Shown in pieces: positions 35,093-44,851 of a stretch of DNA of 64,000 nt. This stretch comes from Streptomyces misionensis. GTDB taxonomy: Bacteria; Actinomycetota; Actinomycetes; Streptomycetales; Streptomycetaceae. The stretch covers positions 4,356,501 to 4,420,500 of the forward strand of contig NZ_FNTD01000004.1 of assembly GCF_900104815.1 (NCBI RefSeq), given 5' to 3'. How positions within the stretch are numbered: the first letter of the stretch is position 1; each line of letters opens with the position of its first letter. The notes below the pieces were generated by a model. It did no database searches, was not told where the DNA came from, and saw only the letters and a program-made list of their open reading frames with translations. A program made the position numbers and the translations under genes.

Positions 35093-37924
35093 TTGTCCCC
35101 GACCAGCGAGACCGCACAGGGCGGCCGCCGACTCGTCATCGTCGAGTCGCCTGCCAAGGCGAAGACGATCAAGGGCTACCTCGGCCCCGGCTACACCGTC
35201 GAGGCGAGCGTCGGGCACATCCGTGACCTCCCCAACGGCGCCGCGGAGGTGCCCGAGAAGTACACCGGCGAGGTCCGCCGCCTCGGCGTGGACGTGGAGC
35301 ACGACTTCCAGCCGGTCTACGTCGTCAACGCGGACAAGAAGGCGCAGGTCAAGAAGCTCAAGGACCTGCTGAAGGACTCCGACGAGCTCTTCCTCGCCAC
35401 CGATGAGGACCGCGAGGGCGAGGCCATCGCCTGGCACCTCCAGGAAGTCCTGAAGCCGAAGATCCCGGTCAAGCGGATGGTCTTCCACGAGATCACCAAG
35501 GACGCCATCCGGGAGGCCGTCGCCAACCCGCGCCAGCTCAACCAGAAGCTGGTCGACGCCCAGGAGACCCGCCGCATCCTCGACCGCCTCTACGGCTACG
35601 AGGTCTCCCCGGTGCTGTGGAAGAAGGTCATGCCCCGGCTGTCGGCCGGCCGTGTCCAGTCCGTCGCGACCCGGCTCGTGGTCGAGCGGGAACGCGAGCG
35701 CATCGCCTTCCGCTCCGCCGAGTACTGGGACCTGACCGGCACCTTCGGCACCGGCCGGGCCGGCGACCCCTCGGACCCGTCCTCGCTGGTCGCCCGTCTT
35801 CAGACGGTCGACGGCCGGCGTGTCGCACAGGGCCGTGACTTCGACTCCCTCGGGCAGCTCAAGAGCGCGAACACGCTCCACCTGGACGAGGCGACCGCCC
35901 GCGGGCTGGCCGCCGCGCTGGAGAACACCCGCTTCTCCGTGCGTTCGGTGGAGTCCAAGCCGTACCGCCGCTCGCCCTACGCGCCGTTCCGTACGACGAC
36001 GCTCCAGCAGGAGGCCAGCCGCAAGCTCGGCTTCGGCGCCAAGGCGACGATGCAGATCGCGCAGAAGCTGTACGAGAACGGCTACATCACGTACATGCGT
36101 ACGGACTCCACGACGCTGAGCGAGACCGCCATCGCGGCCGCCCGCGCCCAGGTCACGCAGTTGTACGGCGCCGACTACCTGCCTCCGCAGCCGCGGACCT
36201 ACGCCGCCAAGGTGAAGAACGCGCAGGAGGCGCACGAGGCGATCCGTCCCTCGGGTGATCGTTTCCGCACGCCCGCGGAGACCGGCCTCACCGGTGACCA
36301 GTTCAAGCTGTACGAGCTGATCTGGAAGCGGACCGTCGCCTCCCAGATGAAGGACGCGACCGGCAACAGCGTGACCGTGAAGATCGGTGGCACCGCCGCC
36401 GACGGCCGGGACGCGGAGTTCAGCGCCTCCGGCAAGACGATCACCTTCCACGGCTTCCTCAAGGCCTACGTCGAGGGTGCCGACGACCCCAACGCCGAGC
36501 TGGACGACCGCGAGCGCCGGCTGCCGCAGGTCGCCGAGGGCGACGCGCTGTCCGCCGACGAGATCACGGTCGACGGCCACGCCACCAAGCCCCCGGCCCG
36601 CTACACCGAGGCCTCCCTGGTCAAGGAGCTGGAAGAGCGCGAGATCGGCCGCCCGTCGACCTACGCGTCGATCATCGGCACCATCCTGGACCGCGGCTAC
36701 GTGTTCAAGAAGGGCACGGCGCTCGTGCCGTCCTTCCTGTCCTTCGCCGTCGTGAACCTCCTGGAGAAGCACTTCGGCCGGCTGGTCGACTACGACTTCA
36801 CCGCGAAGATGGAGGACGACCTCGACCGCATCGCCCGCGGCGAGGCCAAGGCGGTGCCGTGGCTGCGGCGCTTCTACTTCGGCGAGGGCAATGTCACCGG
36901 CGCCGCGGCCGACGCGGGCAACGGCGACGGCGACCACCTCGGCGGCCTGAAGGAGCTGGTGACCGACCTGGGCGCGATCGACGCCCGCGAGGTCTCCTCG
37001 TTCCCGGTGGGCAACGACATCGTGCTGCGCGTCGGCCGCTACGGGCCGTACATCGAGCGCGGCGAGAAGGACACCGAGCAGCACCAGCGCGCCGACATCC
37101 CGGACGACCTGGCGCCGGACGAGCTGACCGTCGAGCTGGCCGAGGAACTGCTGGCCAAGCCGAGCGGCGACTTCGAGCTGGGCACCGACCCGCAGTCCGG
37201 TCACACCATCGTGGCCAAGGACGGCCGCTACGGCCCGTACGTCACCGAGGTGCTCCCCGAGGGCACCCCGAAGACCGGCAAGAACGCGGTCAAGCCGCGC
37301 ACGGCCTCCCTCTTCAAGTCCATGTCGCTGGACACGGTGACCCTCGACGACGCGCTGAAGCTGATGTCCCTGCCGCGGGTCGTCGGCACCGACGCCGACG
37401 GCGTGGAGATCACCGCGCAGAACGGCCGCTACGGCCCGTACCTGAAGAAGGGCACGGACTCGCGCTCGCTCCAGACCGAGGACCAGCTCTTCACCATCAC
37501 GCTGGAGGAGGCGCAGGCGATCTACGCCCAGCCCAAGCAGCGTGGGCGCGCCGCCGCCAAGCCGCCGCTGAAGGAGCTGGGCGAGGACCCGGTCTCCAAC
37601 AAGCCGGTCGTGGTCAAGGACGGCCGCTTCGGGCCGTACGTCACCGACGGGGAGACCAACGCGACCCTGCGCTCCGGCGACAGCGTCGAGACGATCACCC
37701 CGGAGCGCGGCTTCGAACTGCTCGCCGAGAAGCGCGCGAAGGCCCCGGCCAAGAAGACCGCGAAGAAGGCGGCGGCCAAGAAGACCGCCCCGGCGAAGAA
37801 GACCGCCGCCAAGAAGACGGCGGCCAAGAAGACGGCGAGCGCCGCGAAGAAGACGACGGCGAAGAAGACGACCGCCAAGAAGGCGACGGCCGCCAAGTCG
37901 ACGCCTGCCGGCACGGAGGACTGA
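35093..37924 (+). CDS. topA: DNA topoisomerase I
   Basis: 943 residues from TTG 35093 (protein begins MSPTSETAQGG, followed by the Toprim strand RLVIVESPAKAKTI). Toprim acidic residues are present in LATDEDREGEAIAWH, and the catalytic tyrosine is in NGYITYMRTDST. The C-terminal part has repeated GRYGPY units (topoisomerase C-terminal repeats) instead of zinc fingers, then a lysine/alanine tail (KKTAAKKTAAKK-type) of about 60 residues. In Streptomyces this tail supports processivity (established). It relaxes negative supercoils and is essential. A terminator follows at 38027. Confidence 0.97.
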   Translation: MSPTSETAQGGRRLVIVESPAKAKTIKGYLGPGYTVEASVGHIRDLPNGAAEVPEKYTGEVRRLGVDVEHDFQPVYVVNADKKAQVKKLKDLLKDSDELFLATDEDREGEAIAWHLQEVLKPKIPVKRMVFHEITKDAIREAVANPRQLNQKLVDAQETRRILDRLYGYEVSPVLWKKVMPRLSAGRVQSVATRLVVERERERIAFRSAEYWDLTGTFGTGRAGDPSDPSSLVARLQTVDGRRVAQGRDFDSLGQLKSANTLHLDEATARGLAAALENTRFSVRSVESKPYRRSPYAPFRTTTLQQEASRKLGFGAKATMQIAQKLYENGYITYMRTDSTTLSETAIAAARAQVTQLYGADYLPPQPRTYAAKVKNAQEAHEAIRPSGDRFRTPAETGLTGDQFKLYELIWKRTVASQMKDATGNSVTVKIGGTAADGRDAEFSASGKTITFHGFLKAYVEGADDPNAELDDRERRLPQVAEGDALSADEITVDGHATKPPARYTEASLVKELEEREIGRPSTYASIIGTILDRGYVFKKGTALVPSFLSFAVVNLLEKHFGRLVDYDFTAKMEDDLDRIARGEAKAVPWLRRFYFGEGNVTGAAADAGNGDGDHLGGLKELVTDLGAIDAREVSSFPVGNDIVLRVGRYGPYIERGEKDTEQHQRADIPDDLAPDELTVELAEELLAKPSGDFELGTDPQSGHTIVAKDGRYGPYVTEVLPEGTPKTGKNAVKPRTASLFKSMSLDTVTLDDALKLMSLPRVVGTDADGVEITAQNGRYGPYLKKGTDSRSLQTEDQLFTITLEEAQAIYAQPKQRGRAAAKPPLKELGEDPVSNKPVVVKDGRFGPYVTDGETNATLRSGDSVETITPERGFELLAEKRAKAPAKKTAKKAAAKKTAPAKKTAAKKTAAKKTASAAKKTTAKKTTAKKATAAKSTPAGTED

Positions 37925-38026
37925 GTCCCGGAGCCGGGCCCACCGGTACCGACGATCCGGTGGCCTCGGCACCCGGGAACCGGTCCCTGGTGCGGACGGC
38001 CGACGCTTTCCTCGTTTCGCCTCGCA

Positions 38027-38059
38027 CACGCCCCGGCATCACTTTGGTGTCGGGGCGTG
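38027..38059 (+). terminator. Terminator of topA
   Basis: CACGCCCCG (38027-38035) pairs perfectly with CGGGGCGTG (38051-38059); the 15-base loop can pair partly. It lies between topA and the thymidylate-kinase fusion gene. Confidence 0.7.
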
Positions 38060-38112
38060 CGCATGCCAGGAGAGCGAGGTGTGGTGTCGTCGGCTACGGA
38101 TAGGCTGAACGC

Positions 38113-41100
38113 ATGACGCGAGCCGAGCAGCCAACGGCCCACACCCCAGAACCGGACGACGCCCTGGTCGCGGACTCCCGCGAGCGCGCCGTGCGTTCCC
38201 TGTTGCGCCGACCGCAGTTGCGGCGCCTGTGGAGCGCGCAGCTGGTGAGCGGCGTCGGCGACATCCTCGCCCTCCTGGTCCTGGTCCTCCTCGTCCTTCA
38301 GGCGGCGATCGACCAGGGGACGTTCGGCGGTGGCTACCGGGGCGTGGCGTTCGCAGTGGCGACCGTCTTCGCGGCGCGCGGCCTCGCCGCGCTGCTGTTC
38401 GGCGCGGTCCTGCTCGGCCCGCTGACCACGCTCACCGCGCAGGAGGGCCCGCTCGACCGCCGCTGGACCATGGTCGGCGCCGACGGACTGCGGGCCGCGC
38501 TGCTGATCATCGCCCCGCTGTGGATCGACTGGACCCCGGCGGACGCGCCGTCCGTGCTCCTGGTCACCGCCTTCGTCACCGGCGTCGCCGAGCGGCTGTG
38601 GACGGTGTGCCGCGAGAGCGCCGCCCCCGCCCTGCTGCCCGCCCCGCCCCCGGAGGGCGCGACGGTACGGCCGCTGCCGGACCACATGGACGCGCTGCGC
38701 CGCCTCGCGCTGCGCACCGGCTTCCTCGCCGTCCCGCTGGCCGCCGCCGCCCTGGTCGTGGCCGCCCTGCTGAACAACCTGCTGGGCACCGGCGTGCCCT
38801 GGTTCGACCAGCACCACGCGGCCCTCGCGTCGTACGTCGCGGCCGGTCTGTTCGCCGCCTCGCTGTCCCTGCTGACCTTCCTCGAACTGCCCGACACGCG
38901 CACCCCGCGCGCCCGGTCCCCGCTGGAGGGACTGCGCCGCCCGCGCACCGGCACCGGTGTCGACAAGGGGCGCACGGGCGCCATCCCGCTGCTCGTCCCG
39001 GCCTGCGCCGCCGTGGCCGGCGCCATCGCCGCGGCCGTCTCCGTCTGCGTGCTGCACGCCACCGACCTGGGCGGCGGCCCGGTCCTGTTCGGCCTGCTGG
39101 TGCTGGGCCTGACCGGCGGTGTCGCCGTCGGCATCCGCACGGCCCCCGCGCTGCTGCCCTCGCTGTCCCGCCGCCGGCTGCTGTCCCTGGCCATCGCCTT
39201 CACCGGCATCGCGCTGCTGGCCGCCGGGCTGGTCCCGGACGTCACGACCGTGCTGCTGATCGCCACCCTCGCCGGCTTCGCCGCGGGCGTCGCCGCCAAC
39301 ACCGGGCACGCGCTGCTCGACCAGGAGACCGAGGACTACCGCAGGGCACGCGTCACCGAGCACCTCCAGGCCGTGGTCCGCGTCTGCATAGCGCTCGGCG
39401 CGCTGATCGCCCCGGTGATCGCCGGGCTGATCGGCCGGCACCGGCTGGAGAACGGCCGCTTCGTCTTCGCCCACGGCGGCGCCTCGTTCACGCTGATGCT
39501 GGTCGGCGCGCTGCTGCTGCCGGTGGCCGCGCTGGTGCTCGCCAAGGTCGACGACCGTTCCGGCATCCCGCTGCGCCAGGATCTCAAGGACGCGCTGCTC
39601 GGCGGCGACGACCCGGTGGAGACCCCGGCGGCCAACGGCTTCTTCATCGCCCTCGAAGGCGGCGACGGCGCGGGCAAGTCCACCCAGGCCGAGGCGCTCG
39701 CCGAGTGGATCCGCGGCAAGGGCCACGAGGTCGTGCTCACCCGCGAACCGGGCGCCACGCCGGTCGGCAAGCGGCTGCGCTCGATCCTGCTGGACGTGTC
39801 CTCGGCGGGCCTGTCCCACCGCGCGGAGGCGCTGCTGTACGCCGCCGACCGCGCCGAGCACGTCGACACCGTCGTACGCCCCGCCCTGGAGCGCGGCGCG
39901 GTCGTCATCTCCGACCGCTACATCGACTCGTCCGTCGCCTACCAGGGCGCCGGCCGCGATCTGTCCCCGACCGAGATCGCCCGCATCAACCGCTGGGCGA
40001 CCGACGGGCTCGTCCCGCACCTCACCGTGCTCCTCGACGTCTCCCCGGAGGCCGCCCGCGAGCGGTTCACCGAGGCGCCGGACCGGCTGGAGTCGGAGCC
40101 CGCGGAGTTCCACGCGCGCGTGCGGGCCGGCTTCCTCACCCTGGCCGCCTCCGACCCCGGCCGCTACCTGGTGGTCGACGCCGCCCAGGAGCCCGAGGCC
40201 GTCACCACCGTGATCCGGCACCGGCTCGACACCGTGCTGCCGCTGTCCCAGGCCGAGATCGAGGCCCGCGAGGAGGCGCGCCGCAAGGCCGAGGAGGAGG
40301 CGCGCCGCAAGGCCGAGGAAGAGGCCGCCCGCAAGGCCGAGGAGGAGCGCCTGGAGCGCGAGCGCCAGGAGGAGCTGGCCCGGCTGCGTGCCGAGGAGGA
40401 GGAGCGCAAGCGCCGCGAGCTGGAGGAGGCGCAGCGCCGCGAGGCCGAGCGGCAGGCGGAGGAGGCCCGGCAGCGGGCGGCCGAGGCTGCCCGGCGCGCG
40501 GAGGAGGAGCGGCAGCGCCTGCTCGCCGAGGAGAAGGCCCGCGCCGAGGAGGAGGCCCGCCGCAAGGCGGAGGAGGAGCGCCGCCGCAAGCAGGCCGAGG
40601 AAGAGGCCCGGGTCCGCGCGGAGGAAGAGGCCCGCCAGGCCCGGCTCCGTGCCGAGGAGGAGGCCCGGCTGGCCAAGGAGCGTGCCGAGGAGGAGGCGCG
40701 GCGCCTGGAGGCCCAGCGCAAGGCGGAGGCGGCACTGCTCCGCGCCGAGCAGGCCCGCCGCCAGGCGGCCGAGGCGGCCGCCGCCGCCGACGCCGCGGCC
40801 CGCAGGCCCAGCAGCCCCCTCCCGAAGGCCCCCGGTGTGACCCCGGACGCGTCGACGGTCGCCACCCCGGTGGTGTCACCCGGCCCGGGCACGGAGGAGA
40901 CGGTGCCCACGCCGGTCGTCTCGCCGGACCAGGACAGGCCCGTCGGCCGCGAGGCCGCGGGCGGCCACCGGGACTCCGGCTCCGACGCCGAGGTGACCGC
41001 CGAGCTGCCCCAGCCGCCGGCCGCCGGGCCCGGCGCGGCCGTTCCCGGTGCGGCGGACGAGACGGCGGTGCTGCCCCAGGTGGGCGCCGCCGACGAGACC

Positions 41101-41406
41101 GCCGTACTGCCCCGGGTGGACGCGGAGGAGACCGCCGTACTGCCTCCGGTGCGCGACGACGCCCCGGCGGACCGGATGCCGCGCGGCTTCTTCCGCGACG
41201 AGCGCCCGGCGGCGGGCCCCGACGGCTCCGAGGACCGCACCCGCGAGATGCCCCAGCCGGGTGCCGAGGGCACCGCGCGCCGCCGCCCCCGCCCCGACTG
41301 GGCCGAGGAGACCCCGCTGGACGACCTGCCGTCCCTGGCCGACGAACTGCTGGGTTCGTACGACGACCACGACGACGACCGGTCCCGCCGGGGCCGCCGG
41401 GGCTGA
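38113..41406 (+). CDS. tmk: Membrane-domain / thymidylate kinase / coiled-coil fusion
   Basis: 1097 residues. Residues about 25-480 hold about 12 hydrophobic helices resembling a major-facilitator transporter. A complete dTMP kinase follows: P-loop FIALEGGDGAGKST (about 511-524), REPG loop, and ISDRYIDSSVAYQGAG (about 598-612). Residues about 715-897 are an uninterrupted E/A/R/K-rich helix of the type RKAEEEARRKAEEE, and the last 200 are acidic/Pro-rich and disordered with repeated ETAVLP motifs. It makes dTDP for DNA synthesis. The three-part fusion is conserved in Streptomyces (recalled); the role of the transporter-like part is unknown. It is probably cotranscribed with holB in part. Confidence 0.93.
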   Translation: MTRAEQPTAHTPEPDDALVADSRERAVRSLLRRPQLRRLWSAQLVSGVGDILALLVLVLLVLQAAIDQGTFGGGYRGVAFAVATVFAARGLAALLFGAVLLGPLTTLTAQEGPLDRRWTMVGADGLRAALLIIAPLWIDWTPADAPSVLLVTAFVTGVAERLWTVCRESAAPALLPAPPPEGATVRPLPDHMDALRRLALRTGFLAVPLAAAALVVAALLNNLLGTGVPWFDQHHAALASYVAAGLFAASLSLLTFLELPDTRTPRARSPLEGLRRPRTGTGVDKGRTGAIPLLVPACAAVAGAIAAAVSVCVLHATDLGGGPVLFGLLVLGLTGGVAVGIRTAPALLPSLSRRRLLSLAIAFTGIALLAAGLVPDVTTVLLIATLAGFAAGVAANTGHALLDQETEDYRRARVTEHLQAVVRVCIALGALIAPVIAGLIGRHRLENGRFVFAHGGASFTLMLVGALLLPVAALVLAKVDDRSGIPLRQDLKDALLGGDDPVETPAANGFFIALEGGDGAGKSTQAEALAEWIRGKGHEVVLTREPGATPVGKRLRSILLDVSSAGLSHRAEALLYAADRAEHVDTVVRPALERGAVVISDRYIDSSVAYQGAGRDLSPTEIARINRWATDGLVPHLTVLLDVSPEAARERFTEAPDRLESEPAEFHARVRAGFLTLAASDPGRYLVVDAAQEPEAVTTVIRHRLDTVLPLSQAEIEAREEARRKAEEEARRKAEEEAARKAEEERLERERQEELARLRAEEEERKRRELEEAQRREAERQAEEARQRAAEAARRAEEERQRLLAEEKARAEEEARRKAEEERRRKQAEEEARVRAEEEARQARLRAEEEARLAKERAEEEARRLEAQRKAEAALLRAEQARRQAAEAAAAADAAARRPSSPLPKAPGVTPDASTVATPVVSPGPGTEETVPTPVVSPDQDRPVGREAAGGHRDSGSDAEVTAELPQPPAAGPGAAVPGAADETAVLPQVGAADETAVLPRVDAEETAVLPPVRDDAPADRMPRGFFRDERPAAGPDGSEDRTREMPQPGAEGTARRRPRPDWAEETPLDDLPSLADELLGSYDDHDDDRSRRGRRG

Positions 41407-41426
41407 GCCCCGCGCGCCTTCCGGAA

Positions 41427-41465
41427 GCGGCGCCCGTTCCCTGCCCGGCAGGGGGCGGGCGCCGC
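41427..41465 (+). terminator. Hairpin between tmk and holB
   Basis: GCGGCGCCCG (41427-41436) pairs with CGGGCGCCGC (41456-41465), and the loop contains a second short stem (CCCTGCC/GGCAGGG). It may stop most tmk transcripts. Confidence 0.7.
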
Positions 41466-41552
41466 TCCGCTTCGGCGGGCGCCACCGTTGTCGGTCCCCA
41501 CCCGCACAATGGAGGTCGGAACGCGGAGTGTGACGGAAGGGCGGCGTGACCC

Positions 41553-42758
41553 GTGAGCGTGTGGGACGACCTCGTCGGGCAGGAAAAGGTGTGCGCGGTG
41601 CTGGACGGCGCCGCGCGGGACGCCGACGCCCAGGTCACCGCCGCGGCGACCGACGCGCCGCTGCCGGAGGCGTCGAGGATGACGCACGCCTGGCTGTTCA
41701 CCGGTCCGCCCGGCGCGGGCCGCAACCAGGCCGCGCGGGCCTTCGCCGCGGCCCTCCAGTGCGTGAGCCCGGACCGCGCCCTCGGCGGCGCCCCCGGCTG
41801 CGGCTTCTGCGACGGCTGCCACACCGCCCTGCTCGGCACCCACGCGGACGTCACCACGGTCGCCGCGGTCGGCGCCGAGATCCTGGTCAGGGACATGCGG
41901 GACACGGTCCGCAAGTCCTTCACCGCGCCGGCGAACGGCCGCTGGCAGATCATCCTGGTCGAGGACGCCGAGCGGCTGAACGAGAAGTCGGCCAACGCCG
42001 TCCTCAAGGCCGTCGAGGAGCCCGCCCCCCGCACGGTCTGGCTGCTGTGCGCCCCCTCCATCGAGGACGTCCTGCCGACCATCCGCTCCCGCTGCCGCCA
42101 CCTGAACCTGCGCACCCCGTCCGTGGACGCGATCGCCGACATGCTCGTACGCCGTGACGGCGTCGAACCGGAGGCCGCGGCCGCCGCCGCCCGCGCCACC
42201 CAGGGGCACGTGGACCGGGCCCGGCGCCTGGCCACCGACCCGGCGGCCCGCGAGCGCCGCGCCGCCGTCCTGCGGCTCCCGCTGCGGCTGGACGAGGTCG
42301 GCGCCTGCCTCAAGGCCGCCCAGGAACTGGTCGACGCGGCCGCCGAGGACGCCAAGCAGCTCGCCGAGGAGATGGACGGCAGGGAGGCCGAGGAGCTGAA
42401 GGCGGCGCTCGGCGCGGCCCAGGGCGGCCGGCTGCCGCGCGGCACGGCGGGCGTGATGAAGGACCTGGAGGACATGCAGAAGCGCCGCCGTACCCGCACG
42501 CAGCGCGACAGCCTGGACGTGGCCCTCGGCGACCTCACCGCCTTCTACCGTGACGTCCTCGCCCTCCAGCTCGGCTCCCGCGTGGCCATCGCCAACACGG
42601 ACGCCGAGGACGCGCTGCAGCGGCTGGCCCGGGGCAGCTCGCCGGAGTCCACCCTGCGCCGCATCGAGGCGATCGCCGCGTGCGGCGAGGCCCTGGACCG
42701 CAATGTGCCGCCGCTGCTGGCGGTGGAGGCGATGACGATGGCGCTGCGGGCGGGCTGA
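41553..42758 (+). CDS. holB: DNA polymerase III subunit delta' (clamp loader)
   Basis: 401 residues from GTG 41553 (VWDDLVGQEKV). The AAA+ module has a modified P-loop GPPGAGRNQAA and the zinc-type cysteines CGFCDGC. VEDAERLNEKSANAVLKAVEEP is the typical delta'/gamma sensor segment with SRC box (IRSRCRHLNL). The C-terminal about 180 residues form the collar domain. With gamma/tau and delta it loads the beta clamp. The modified P-loop agrees with delta' being a non-hydrolysing stator. Confidence 0.94.
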   Translation: MSVWDDLVGQEKVCAVLDGAARDADAQVTAAATDAPLPEASRMTHAWLFTGPPGAGRNQAARAFAAALQCVSPDRALGGAPGCGFCDGCHTALLGTHADVTTVAAVGAEILVRDMRDTVRKSFTAPANGRWQIILVEDAERLNEKSANAVLKAVEEPAPRTVWLLCAPSIEDVLPTIRSRCRHLNLRTPSVDAIADMLVRRDGVEPEAAAAAARATQGHVDRARRLATDPAARERRAAVLRLPLRLDEVGACLKAAQELVDAAAEDAKQLAEEMDGREAEELKAALGAAQGGRLPRGTAGVMKDLEDMQKRRRTRTQRDSLDVALGDLTAFYRDVLALQLGSRVAIANTDAEDALQRLARGSSPESTLRRIEAIAACGEALDRNVPPLLAVEAMTMALRAG

Positions 42759-42769
42759 CGACGTTCGTT

Positions 42770-42785
42770 CCCGCCCGAGGGCGGG
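42770..42785 (+). terminator. Short terminator after holB
   Basis: CCCGCCC, a GA centre and GGGCGGG form a compact perfect hairpin 12 bp after the holB stop. Confidence 0.55.
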
Positions 42786-42952
42786 TTGGCGGCACGGCGC
42801 TGTGCGCGGGGTGGGCCGGTGACGGCCGCCGCCATCCACGGGGCGGCCCGCCGTCATCCGAGGGGTGGACCGGCGACGCCCGCCGTCCCCCGTACGGGGC
42901 GACAATCCGCACGCACCGCACTCCCTCTATCGCACAGCGTTAATCTCGCCAG

Positions 42953-44578
42953 ATGCACACCTGGTCCTCCCCCTCCAGCCGCCGGCGCACCGCGTCCGGC
43001 ACCCGGGCCCGCCTCACGGCCGCCGCCCTCGCGACCGCGGCCCTCCTGGTGTCCGCGTGCTCACCCGGCGGCACCTCGGTCGCGTCGTCCTCGGCGGCGG
43101 CCCCCCGGACCGGTGCGGCGGACGTCCCCGCCCTGGCCCCGCTGCCGCGCACGACACCCGCGGCGCTGAAGCCGTACTACACACAGCGGCTGAAGTGGCG
43201 TGACTGCGGCGCCCCCGGCTTCCAGTGCGCCACGATGAAGGCCCCACTGGACTACGACAAGCCGGCCGCCGGCGACGTACGGCTCGCGGTGGCCCGCAAG
43301 ACCGCCACCGGCGGCGCCAAGCCGCTCGGCTCGCTGCTGGTCAACCCGGGCGGCCCCGGAGGTTCGGCGATCGACTACCTCCAGCAGTACGCCGGTCTCG
43401 GCTACCCCGCCGAGGTCCGCGCCCGCTACGACATGGTCGCCATGGACCCGCGCGGCGTCGCCCGCAGCGAGCCCGTCGGATGCCTGGACGACCGCCAGAT
43501 GGACACGTTCACGCAGACCGACCTCACCCCCGACGACCAGGCGGAACGCGACGCGGTGGTGGCGTCGGACAAGAAGTTCGCACAGGCCTGCGGGGCGCGC
43601 TCCGCGCGGCTGCTGCGACATGTCTCCACCGTCGAGGCGGCCCGGGACATGGACGTCCTGCGCGCGGTGCTGGGCGACCCGAAGCTGAACTACGTCGGCG
43701 CGTCCTACGGCACCCTCCTCGGGGCGACCTACGCCGGCCTCTTCCCGGGCCGGGTGGGCCGCGTGGTCCTGGACGGAGCGCTGGACCCCTCCCTGGACTC
43801 CCGCACGGTGAACCTGGAGCAGACCGCGGGCTTCGAGACCGCCTTCCAGGCCTTCGCCGAGGACTGCGCGCGGCAGGCGGACTGCCCGCTCGGCGGCAGG
43901 GGTACGACGCCCGCCCGGGCCGGCGACCGCCTCAAGGCCTTCTTCCGCGAGCTGGACGCGCGTCCCGTTCCCGCCGGCGACCCGCACCGCAAGCTGGGCG
44001 AGGCCCTGGCCACCACCGGCGTGATCGCGGCGATGTACGACCAGGGCGCCTGGGGGCGGCTGCGCGCGGCGCTGACCTCGGCGATGAAGGACCACGACGG
44101 CGAGGGCCTGCTCGCCCTCTCGGACAGCTACTACGAGCGCGACGCCTCGGGCCACTACACGAACCTGATGATGGCCAACGCCGCCGTGAACTGCCTGGAC
44201 CTGCCGCCCGCCTTCACCGGCCCCGAGCAGCTCGCCAAGGACGTGCCGGCCTTCGAGAAGGCGTCCCCGGTCTTCGGCGAGGGCCTCGCCTGGGCCTCGC
44301 TGAACTGCACGTACTGGCCGGTCCGGGCCACGGGCGAGCCGCGCCGCATCCCGGCGCGCGGCGCGGCACCGATCGTCGTGGTCGGCACCACCCGCGACCC
44401 GGCGACCCCCTACCGCTGGGCCCAGTCCCTGTCCCGGCAGCTGTCCTCGGGCCGCCTCCTCACCTACGCCGGCGACGGCCACACCGCCTTCGGCCGGGGC
44501 AGCACCTGCATCGACTCCGCGATCGACACCTACCTGCTGCACGGCACCCCGCCGGCCCACGGCAAGCGCTGCTCCTGA
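42953..44578 (+). CDS. Secreted lipoprotein alpha/beta-hydrolase peptidase (TAP-like, S33)
   Basis: 541 residues. A long basic lead is followed by a hydrophobic signal ending in the lipobox LVSAC. The nucleophile Ser251 lies in GASYGT, the acid is probably Asp482 in TTRDPATPY, and the base is His510 in DGHTAFGRG. MDPRGVARSEP and the C-terminal TAP-like region agree with the tripeptidyl-aminopeptidase/SlpD-SlpE family. It should trim short peptides from the N-terminus at the cell surface. Confidence 0.93.
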   Translation: MHTWSSPSSRRRTASGTRARLTAAALATAALLVSACSPGGTSVASSSAAAPRTGAADVPALAPLPRTTPAALKPYYTQRLKWRDCGAPGFQCATMKAPLDYDKPAAGDVRLAVARKTATGGAKPLGSLLVNPGGPGGSAIDYLQQYAGLGYPAEVRARYDMVAMDPRGVARSEPVGCLDDRQMDTFTQTDLTPDDQAERDAVVASDKKFAQACGARSARLLRHVSTVEAARDMDVLRAVLGDPKLNYVGASYGTLLGATYAGLFPGRVGRVVLDGALDPSLDSRTVNLEQTAGFETAFQAFAEDCARQADCPLGGRGTTPARAGDRLKAFFRELDARPVPAGDPHRKLGEALATTGVIAAMYDQGAWGRLRAALTSAMKDHDGEGLLALSDSYYERDASGHYTNLMMANAAVNCLDLPPAFTGPEQLAKDVPAFEKASPVFGEGLAWASLNCTYWPVRATGEPRRIPARGAAPIVVVGTTRDPATPYRWAQSLSRQLSSGRLLTYAGDGHTAFGRGSTCIDSAIDTYLLHGTPPAHGKRCS

Positions 44579-44640
44579 CCACCGCCCCGGCCCCGGGACC
44601 CCCGGCCCGGGGCCGGTACGAAGCACTCCCGGAAACTGTG

Positions 44641-44646
44641 TAGACT
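44641..44646 (+). promoter_or_regulatory. Probable -10 element for tRNA-Thr
   Basis: TAGACT, the common Streptomyces -10 hexamer, preceded by TGTG, lies 40 bases upstream of the mature tRNA 5' end. No good -35 box was recognised. Confidence 0.4.
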
Positions 44647-44685
44647 TACCGACGTTGCCGACCGCACCCTAGGTGCACGCAGCAC

Positions 44686-44759
44686 GCCGCTTTAGCTCAG
44701 ATGGCCAGAGCAACGCACTCGTAATGCGTAGGTCTCGGGTTCGAATCCCGAAAGCGGCT
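44686..44759 (+). tRNA. tRNA-Thr (anticodon CGT)
   Basis: The acceptor stem GCCGCTT pairs with AAGCGGC (44752-44758). The D-arm is GCTC...GAGC. The anticodon arm ACGCA-CTCGTAA-TGCGT gives anticodon CGT. The T-arm is TCGGG-TTCGAAT-CCCGA. The 3' CCA is not encoded. A perfect 14-bp terminator follows. Confidence 0.97.
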
Positions 44760-44766
44760 CAGAGCA

Positions 44767-44797
44767 GGCCCGGGACGGAGACTCTCCGTCCCGGGCC
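44767..44797 (+). terminator. Terminator of tRNA-Thr
   Basis: GGCCCGGGACGGAG, a 3-base loop and its exact complement (44784-44797), starting 7 bp after the tRNA. Confidence 0.9.
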
Positions 44798-44851
44798 TTC
44801 GGCGTGCACGAGAGCCAGTCGGCGCGGGACGGCGGTACGGCGAGGCCCCGG

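Noticed and set aside
40164..42905. A 913-codon minus-strand open frame
   Set aside because: Antisense of tmk coiled-coil and holB; composition is that of a mirror frame (Ser/Arg/Ala-rich), no start site or motif.
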